A DNA stretch of 64,000 nucleotides from positions 1-64,000 of the forward strand of contig DATHUV010000034.1 in the NCBI GenBank assembly GCA_035461905.1, in the 5' to 3' direction. The DNA comes from SZUA-442 sp035461905 (GTDB lineage: Bacteria; Actinomycetota; Acidimicrobiia; Spongiisociales; UBA5794). Each line of letters starts with the position of its first letter. The first letter of the stretch is position 1. Below are positions 60,732-64,000 of this stretch, one piece after another. Position numbers and translations under genes: made by a program. The notes under the pieces are model-generated. The model saw only the letters and a program-made list of their open reading frames with translations, did no database searches and was not told where the DNA came from.

Positions 60732-61529
60732 CTAGATGTCCTTGGGCTCGACGACCAGGCGCGCGCCGCGCACCTCGACGACCCTGACGATGGTGCCTGC
60801 GGCGATCTCGTCGTCCCTGTCGGTGGTCGCCCGCCAGTCCTCTGTTCCCATCTTCACGGCGCCTGTCGTGAACCTACTCACAGGCTCGCGGACGATCGCC
60901 GTTGCGCCGACGTAGCGGGCGGCGCCCACTGCGACGAGCTCACCGTGGACGTCCTTGCGGGCGAATCGCTGAAGCATCCACAGTGATGCGACGGAGACCA
61001 CGACGAACGTGATGACCTGGAGCGGGACGGTGACGTTGGCGATTGCGAGCACGCCTGATGCTGCGGCGCCGATGGCGAACGGCAGGAGGAAGAAGCCCGC
61101 GGTGACCATTTCGCCGACGGCAAGGAGAGCTGCCGCGATCAGCCAGACGGCGATCCATGTCCCCTGGTCGGTGCCGTCGTCCTCGGGCGCTACCACAGCG
61201 ACGAGGGCGACGAGGGCGACCATGACCAGGATTCCTGCCCACAGGGCCCATCCAGGGGCCCGTCCATCGGTGGTGGGCATCGATGGGGGAGTCACGATCA
61301 TTGGTGCAGCTGCGGGCTTCGGTCCGCGGAAGGCGAGCGCCCACTCCTCGGCGAAGTCATCGATGTCGGACCCGGTGACTGTCTCGATCCCCTTGTTCGC
61401 CGCAACGGCGTCCTCGAGGTGAGAGCGAAGCTCCGCGGCCATCTCGTCGGTTGCAGTCGGGGTGACGCCTGAGCCGAGCCAGTATGAACGGCACCGGTCC
61501 ATCACCTGATCGACGGTCAGATCTGTCAC
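60732..61529 (-). CDS. NfeD-type OB-fold membrane protein fused to an N-terminal HAAS-like domain
   Basis: About 265 residues. Residues 1-70 are helical and acidic (DRCRSYWLGSG, EMAAELRSHLEDAV, DFAEEWALAF), like the HAAS/DUF1700 domain usually made next to PadR regulators. Four membrane helices follow (about 92-185) and then the OB-fold NfeD domain (AVKMGTEDWRATTDRDDEI, GTIVRVVEVRGARLVVEP). The start is GTG 61529, which overlaps the PadR stop. The mixture links PadR sensing with the NfeD-SPFH membrane pair. Confidence 0.85.
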   Translation of the reverse strand: MTDLTVDQVMDRCRSYWLGSGVTPTATDEMAAELRSHLEDAVAANKGIETVTGSDIDDFAEEWALAFRGPKPAAAPMIVTPPSMPTTDGRAPGWALWAGILVMVALVALVAVVAPEDDGTDQGTWIAVWLIAAALLAVGEMVTAGFFLLPFAIGAAASGVLAIANVTVPLQVITFVVVSVASLWMLQRFARKDVHGELVAVGAARYVGATAIVREPVSRFTTGAVKMGTEDWRATTDRDDEIAAGTIVRVVEVRGARLVVEPKDI

Positions 61530-61867
61530 GTTGTGACTCCCTTCAAAACCTCGTCCACACCGTCTCTCAGGCTGGACCACTCATTTCTCCACTCGGTGAG
61601 GCGCTGCTCGCCCTCCGGTGCGATCCGGTAGTACTTCCGGGGTGGGCCGGATCCGTCAGCCTCGACGAAGAATCCCTCGATGAGCGACGACCGCTGCATC
61701 CTCGACAGTGTCGGGTAGATCGAACCCTCACTCATCAGGTGCAATCCCCTCCTACTCAGCTTGTCGGCCATTTCGTACCCGTAACTTGGCTCCTCGCTGA
61801 TTATTGCAAGAAGACACATGTCGAGCACTCCTTTGAGGAGCTGGCTCCGATGATCCATGCGACCCAT
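61526..61867 (-). CDS. PadR-family transcriptional regulator
   Basis: About 113 residues with the PadR winged helix: QLLKGVLDMCLLAIISEEPSYG (in part), YEMADKLSRRGLHLMSEGSIYPTLSRM, then GPPRKYYRIAPEGEQRL. Possible starts are 61858, 61867 and 61879 (GTG). It is the first gene of the PadR / HAAS-NfeD / SPFH unit, with a palindromic operator immediately upstream, so it probably represses itself and the membrane genes. Confidence 0.9.
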   Translation of the reverse strand: MGRMDHRSQLLKGVLDMCLLAIISEEPSYGYEMADKLSRRGLHLMSEGSIYPTLSRMQRSSLIEGFFVEADGSGPPRKYYRIAPEGEQRLTEWRNEWSSLRDGVDEVLKGVTT

Positions 61868-61894
61868 ATCTTGTATCACCCGTTATCTAGGTTT

Positions 61895-61925
61895 CCATGA
61901 TATCCACTGTCCATTGATATCATGG
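61895..61925. promoter_or_regulatory. Candidate PadR operator and promoter
   Basis: CCATGATATC (61895-61904) and GATATCATGG (61916-61925) are perfect 10-bp arms separated by 11 bp. AT-rich ATGATATC half-sites of this type are common PadR targets. On the minus strand TGGACA within the spacer could act as -35, with CTAGAT 17 bp further on as -10. Confidence 0.65.
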
Positions 61926-61979
61926 TAAGACGACTATGTCAAGGGTGGTTTCGTCACCGGGGGCGATTCCGGTCCGCCG

Positions 61980-62885
61980 TCAGGGACAGCTGGGCCGCCA
62001 CTCGCCCTCACCGAACACCGAGGCGGCGATGGTCCACAGGGCGGGGTCGTAGTCGAGCAGCTCGTCCCTCGTGTTGATGGCGTTGTGGCTGGAGTTCGGT
62101 TCCCGATCCTCGGCCGTGTCCTCCAGGTTCGCGTCGAAGTAGCTCTGGGCACCCTCCATCCAGTACTCGTCCGCGTTGATCTCCGCCAAGGTGTTGTTCC
62201 ACAGGCCCTGTGCAATCGCTCGACCGTACGCCTGGTCGATCGCGAGGGAGGTTGCCGGGTCGGCCGTGTCGATCCCGAACCTCTTGATCGTGAGCGCGAA
62301 GGCGCGTACGAAGTCGTCCTCGCCCTCGTAGAAGTCTCCGTCCGAGCACAGCAGGTTCTCCTCTGCTCCTGCGAAGTACGGGACGAGTTCGGTGCCGGGG
62401 AACGATCGACCCCGCCGTATCCAGTCGAAGCCCGGGTACTGGTCGTACAGGTCGGCGAACTCCGGGAGCTCGGTGATGCGCTGGTCCTCGTCGATGATCC
62501 GTCCCGCGAGCCCCTGATCGACCATGGCCGCAAGGAGGTCCGGTCTGCTGAGGAGCATCTCGTAGACGCGCTCTGCAGCGGCTGTCACGGCAGAGGGCTC
62601 GACGTCCTCGGGTGCGAGGATCTCGATACCGAGCACGCTGCATCCCTGCGCATACCCCTCGACGGAGGCGTCGGCTCCCACGACGCACTCGTTCTCGGGC
62701 AGGGCGATCGTGGTGGTCGTCGTCGGGTCGGTCCCGGGTGCACTCGTCGTGGTGCTGCCGAGTGGGGCAAGCGTCGTGATGGGCGTCTGGTCAGTCGTCG
62801 ACGTCACGATGACGCCGGCGTTGCTCGACGTGCATGCCGCAACGGTGATGGCGAGTGCTACGGCGAGGAGGCTGAACCTGTGCAT
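61980..62885 (-). CDS. Lipoprotein resembling a zincin metalloprotease that lost its zinc motif
   Basis: A 301-residue lipoprotein (LAVALAITVAAC, Cys18) with a long Thr/Ser linker (30-62). The exported domain has the features of a secreted family I recall with EENLLC, a Y-x-G-E-D stretch and EYW-x-EG-x-QSYF-x-N near the end (here EENLLCSDGDFYEGED at 175-190, INADEYWMEGAQSYFDAN at 236-253, NTRDELLDYDPALW at 271-284). In that family HEFAH follows the first block; here the same place reads VRAFALT (193-199), without both His and the Glu. I infer an inactive homolog. TATCCT lies 8 nt before the ATG. Confidence 0.65.
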   Translation of the reverse strand: MHRFSLLAVALAITVAACTSSNAGVIVTSTTDQTPITTLAPLGSTTTSAPGTDPTTTTTIALPENECVVGADASVEGYAQGCSVLGIEILAPEDVEPSAVTAAAERVYEMLLSRPDLLAAMVDQGLAGRIIDEDQRITELPEFADLYDQYPGFDWIRRGRSFPGTELVPYFAGAEENLLCSDGDFYEGEDDFVRAFALTIKRFGIDTADPATSLAIDQAYGRAIAQGLWNNTLAEINADEYWMEGAQSYFDANLEDTAEDREPNSSHNAINTRDELLDYDPALWTIAASVFGEGEWRPSCP

Positions 62886-62893
62886 CGCGCCCG

Positions 62894-62899
62894 AGGATA
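62894..62899 (-). promoter_or_regulatory. -10 element of the zincin-like lipoprotein gene (leaderless type)
   Basis: TATCCT on the minus strand, 8 nt before the ATG at 62885. Confidence 0.5.
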
Positions 62900-62945
62900 C
62901 GACCCTGGTGGTCGAGGTCGTGCTTCAACGCCGAAGGTGGTGGTG

Positions 62946-62951
62946 TACCTT
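62946..62951 (+). promoter_or_regulatory. -10 element of the deazaflavin-type gene (leaderless type)
   Basis: TACCTT followed by 7 nt and the ATG at 62959. It divides this gene from an open frame that begins upstream at 62710. Confidence 0.55.
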
Positions 62952-62958
62952 TGCCGAC

Positions 62959-63318
62959 ATGTCACCGTCAGCAGCCGACATCGAGGCCCTTGCCCGCACC
63001 CGCACGGTTGACCTGACCACCATCGGTCGACGCTCAGGGCAGCCACGCACCGTCGAGATCTGGTGGTTCCACGTGGATGGCCGGTTCATCATCACCGGGA
63101 CACCGGGCCGCCGCGACTGGCTCGCGAACGTTCGAGCAAACCCGCGCGTGACGGTCTCCGCAGGCAACGGCGACTTCCACGGAACCGCGACGGAGGTGGA
63201 TGATGCCGCGTTCAAGCGTCGCGTCTTCACGGATGCCCAGATCGGCTGGTACCGGACGCAGGCGGACCTCGACGAGCTGATCTCCACCGCACCGATGGTC
63301 GAGGTCGTGCTTCACTGA
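62959..63318 (+). CDS. Nitroreductase/deazaflavin-dependent (DDN-like) split-barrel protein
   Basis: A 119-residue protein with TVDLTTIGRRSGQPRTVEIWW, IITGTPGRRDWLANVRANPRV (each shown only in part) and a C-terminal helix with RTQADLDELI. The TGRKSG-like start and RDWLANVRANP follow the F420-dependent DDN group. It may use F420H2 to reduce quinones or nitro compounds; F420 use is inferred. It converges with clpB across a palindromic repeat. Confidence 0.88.
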   Translation: MSPSAADIEALARTRTVDLTTIGRRSGQPRTVEIWWFHVDGRFIITGTPGRRDWLANVRANPRVTVSAGNGDFHGTATEVDDAAFKRRVFTDAQIGWYRTQADLDELISTAPMVEVVLH

Positions 63319-63325
63319 CGGAGAT

Positions 63326-63377
63326 GTTCTTGCGTAACTGGGTTCCACCCATGGGCGGAACCCAGTTACGCAAGAAC
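63326..63377. repeat. Dispersed palindromic repeat, copy 5 (contains the clpB stop)
   Basis: A 52-bp copy, nearly perfect, centred on CCACCCATGGGCGG. It starts eight bases after the deazaflavin-type gene. Its right arm read on the minus strand gives GTT CTT GCG TAA, the last codons and stop of clpB (stop 63366-63368). Confidence 0.9.
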
Positions 63378-64000
63378 GGCGAAGGTGGGGCCGTTCTCGT
63401 CGGCGCCGATGGTGACCCGCGAGCCCTCGGGGAGCTCACCGGCGAGGACACGCATCGCAAGCGGGTCGGCGACCGCCGTCTGGAGCAGGCGCTTCAGCGG
63501 CCTCGCCCCGTAGGTGGGGTCGTAGCCGTGGTCGGTGAGCCAGTCGATACCGGCATCGGCCAGTTCCACGTCGATCTTGCGATCGGCGAGCCGGTGGCGG
63601 AGGATCTCGAACTGGATCTCGACGATCTGGCGAAGGTCCTCTCTGGTGAGTCGATGGAAGACGATCACGTCGTCGACCCGGTTGAGGAACTCCGGGCGGA
63701 AGTGCCCACGCACCGCACCCATCACCCTCTCCTCGACGACCTCCTCGGGCAGCTCGGGGTCGATGAACTCCGACCCGAGATTGGACGTCATCACGAGGAC
63801 GGTGTTCGTGAAGTCGACGGTTCGACCCTGCCCGTCCGTCATGCGGCCGTCATCGAGCACCTGGAGGAGGGCGTTGAACACGTCGGAGTGGGCCTTCTCG
63901 ACCTCATCGAGGAGGATCACCGAATACGGCCTCCGCCGAACCGCCTCGGTCAGCTGGCCTCCCTCGTCATACCCGACGTACCCGGGGGGAGCGCCGATGA
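63366..64000 (-). CDS. clpB: ATP-dependent chaperone ClpB, C-terminal part (5' end outside window)
   Basis: About 211 codons are visible up to the right edge. They cover the second AAA+ module: GAPPGYVGYDEGGQLTEAVR (pore and ATPase region), Walker B VILLDEVEKAH, DGRMTDGQGRTVDFTNT, sensor 1 VLVMTSNLGS and sensor 2 GARPLKRLLQ. ClpB works with DnaK to rescue aggregated proteins. ClpC-type proteins share this part, but the KAHSDVFN and RTVDF forms fit ClpB. The end (FAVLA) comes from the palindromic repeat. Confidence 0.93.
   Translation of the reverse strand, partial: IGAPPGYVGYDEGGQLTEAVRRRPYSVILLDEVEKAHSDVFNALLQVLDDGRMTDGQGRTVDFTNTVLVMTSNLGSEFIDPELPEEVVEERVMGAVRGHFRPEFLNRVDDVIVFHRLTREDLRQIVEIQFEILRHRLADRKIDVELADAGIDWLTDHGYDPTYGARPLKRLLQTAVADPLAMRVLAGELPEGSRVTIGADENGPTFAVLA

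Noticed and set aside
4114..63377. The palindromic repeats as a CRISPR array
   Set aside because: Copies are tens of kilobases apart, singly placed, self-complementary over their full length, and no cas genes are present.

Overview
The window is high-GC, densely coded bacterial DNA with many 4-base start/stop overlaps. The gene set points to an actinobacterium: an LCP cell-wall ligase, deazaflavin-type and PPOX-type split-barrel proteins, an SseA/SufE pair of the mycobacterial type, PurS/PurQ/PurL, and many genes whose -10 hexamer (TANNNT) lies 6-8 nt before the start codon, the signature of leaderless mRNAs. My guess is class Acidimicrobiia or a close relative; this is an inference and no marker in the window proves it.

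Layout. 1-1875: a cut-off glycoside-hydrolase-like gene and a P-loop uridine-kinase-like gene. 1906-4697: a copper operon, csoR-copZ-copA, with a CsoR-type operator. 4719-8755: an M50/CBS intramembrane protease, a 400-base non-coding stretch with an 86-bp tandem repeat, and an ABC-2 exporter. 8890-12191: transsulfuration genes (cystathionine beta-synthase, cystathionine gamma-synthase/lyase) and rsgA. 12199-14733: a CbiMNQO nickel/cobalt importer behind a Nur-like operator. 14951-18554: a lipoprotein, a degenerate PAP2-kinase fusion, a Fur-family regulator and a PPOX-type protein. 18723-24588: SDR, class V aminotransferase, LCP protein, ilvD, a SelW/Rdx-type selenoprotein with an in-frame UGA, a small zinc-ribbon protein and a membrane-anchored hypothetical. 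24599-32902: amidohydrolase, inositol monophosphatase, an Lnt-like protein with a Cys-to-Ser change, a small zinc protein, GabT-like aminotransferase, crotonase, and DUF4349 and DUF4389 proteins.

33112-46786 is a purine region: purF-purM, then rhomboid and amidase, then purC-purS-purQ-purL, a truncated globin, and purA-purD-purE-purB. Together these encode most steps to IMP and both PurB and PurA, but not purN, purH or purK. 47041-52551 is a polar amino-acid ABC importer with oversized permeases. 52590-64000 holds lgt, an AhpD-like gene, an M20 hydrolase, a Ca2+-type P-ATPase, VOC, sulfurtransferase and SufE, a PadR / HAAS-NfeD / SPFH membrane cluster, a lipoprotein resembling a zincin that lost its zinc ligands, a deazaflavin-type protein and the 3' part of clpB.

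The most distinctive signals are: (i) the TGA-containing selenoprotein gene with a matching bacterial SECIS hairpin; (ii) a dispersed ~51-bp near-perfect palindrome in five intact and one diverged copy, which supplies the last codons and stop of purB, clpB and lgt; (iii) the leaderless promoter pattern at about 18 genes; and (iv) several enzyme-like proteins that have lost catalytic residues (PAP2 domain, zincin, Lnt nucleophile). No tRNA, rRNA, CRISPR array, insertion sequence or phage gene was seen.
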